5,128 nucleotides of DNA. Origin: Gammaproteobacteria bacterium (GTDB taxonomy: Bacteria > Pseudomonadota > Gammaproteobacteria > Nitrosococcales > Methylophagaceae). Positions 4,980 through 5,128 of this stretch are shown one piece after another; the first letter of the stretch is position 1; each line of letters starts with the position of its first letter. Position numbers and translations under genes: made by a program. The notes beneath the pieces are model-generated. The model was not told where the DNA came from. It made no database searches and saw only the letters and a list, made by a program, of their open reading frames with translations. The stretch spans positions 1-5,128 of the forward strand of contig NVRG01000148.1 in NCBI GenBank assembly GCA_002400805.1. Direction: 5' to 3'.

Positions 4980-5128
4980 CTATGCCGCCAAAGCATAAAA
5001 TTGTTCAACTGGTGTCACATGACTTTGAGAAGAATATCGTTGTTGCCCTTTTTTCAACATCACTATCAACTCTATTCCCTTCAATGTTGCTTGTGCGCAC
5101 CTAAAGTTCTTGAACCCTAACATCGAGT
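4980..5128 (-). CDS. IS6-family transposase, last 48 residues (5' part beyond window)
   Basis: This is the C-terminal tail of a DDE transposase of the IS6 family, which moves its IS by replicative cointegrate formation. The readable sequence starts SMLGFKNFRCAQATLKGIEL, continues with a MLKKGQ block and ends EQFYALAA before TAG. The MLGFK-F--A--TL-GIE----KKGQ pattern is the standard C-terminal helix of IS6 and IS26-like transposases. The catalytic DDE residues lie upstream, outside the window, so completeness cannot be judged. The frame is open to the edge. It was too short at the edge to be picked up by ordinary start-to-stop searching. Confidence 0.88.
   Translation of the reverse strand, partial: SMLGFKNFRCAQATLKGIELIVMLKKGQQRYSSQSHVTPVEQFYALAA

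Larger units (their letters stand above)
4928..5128 (-). mobile_element. IS6-family insertion sequence, 3' end only
   Basis: The edge at 4928 begins ggttctgtcgcaaa, which resembles the IS6-family terminal repeat (for example IS26, GGCACTGTTGCAAA). It is followed 52 bp later by the stop codon of an IS6-type transposase reading toward that end. Terminal repeat, transposase tail and spacing agree. The rest of the element lies beyond the right edge. Confidence 0.85.

Overview
The window is a nest of three bacterial mobile elements and contains no recognisable host gene. From left to right: (i) the C-terminal half of a Tn3-family transposase on the + strand (1-1491, open at the left edge); (ii) a complete, compact element at 1500-4899, bounded by a perfect 50-bp inverted repeat and carrying three different tyrosine recombinases in one overlapping minus-strand operon; (iii) a 28-bp spacer followed by one end of an IS6-family insertion sequence (4928 to the right edge), with the last 48 residues of its transposase on the minus strand.

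The central element has the architecture of a RIT (Recombinase In Trio) element. RitA (407 aa), RitB (307 aa) and RitC (330 aa) lie head to tail with 7-nt and 4-nt overlaps, each behind a good Shine-Dalgarno sequence. All three reading frames are intact. RitA and RitC keep the full R-K-H-R-H-Y catalytic set of tyrosine recombinases, while RitB has Thr where the first box II His normally sits. The element has no passenger gene: 3.4 kb is recombinases plus ends. Both ends have the same plan, with two direct copies of a 10-bp motif (atatgtggag) inside the 50-bp repeat and a third, degenerate copy in inverted orientation just inside it. At the left end the outer and inner copies can pair around a strong inner stem, giving a 76-nt compound hairpin that overlaps the ritC stop codon.

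The RIT element begins 9 bp after the tnpA stop codon, beside a palindrome overlapping that stop, so it apparently entered the tail of the Tn3 unit without breaking tnpA. The IS6 copy then lies 28 bp beyond the other RIT end. Transcription of tnpA and of the rit operon is convergent.

The moderately low GC content and the protein sequences suggest a proteobacterium, probably a gammaproteobacterium, in a plasmid or transposon-rich chromosomal region. This assignment is an impression from the protein sequences and has not been tested. Nothing here is a wholly new system by gene content. The least explained parts are the organisation of the RIT ends and the altered RitB active site.
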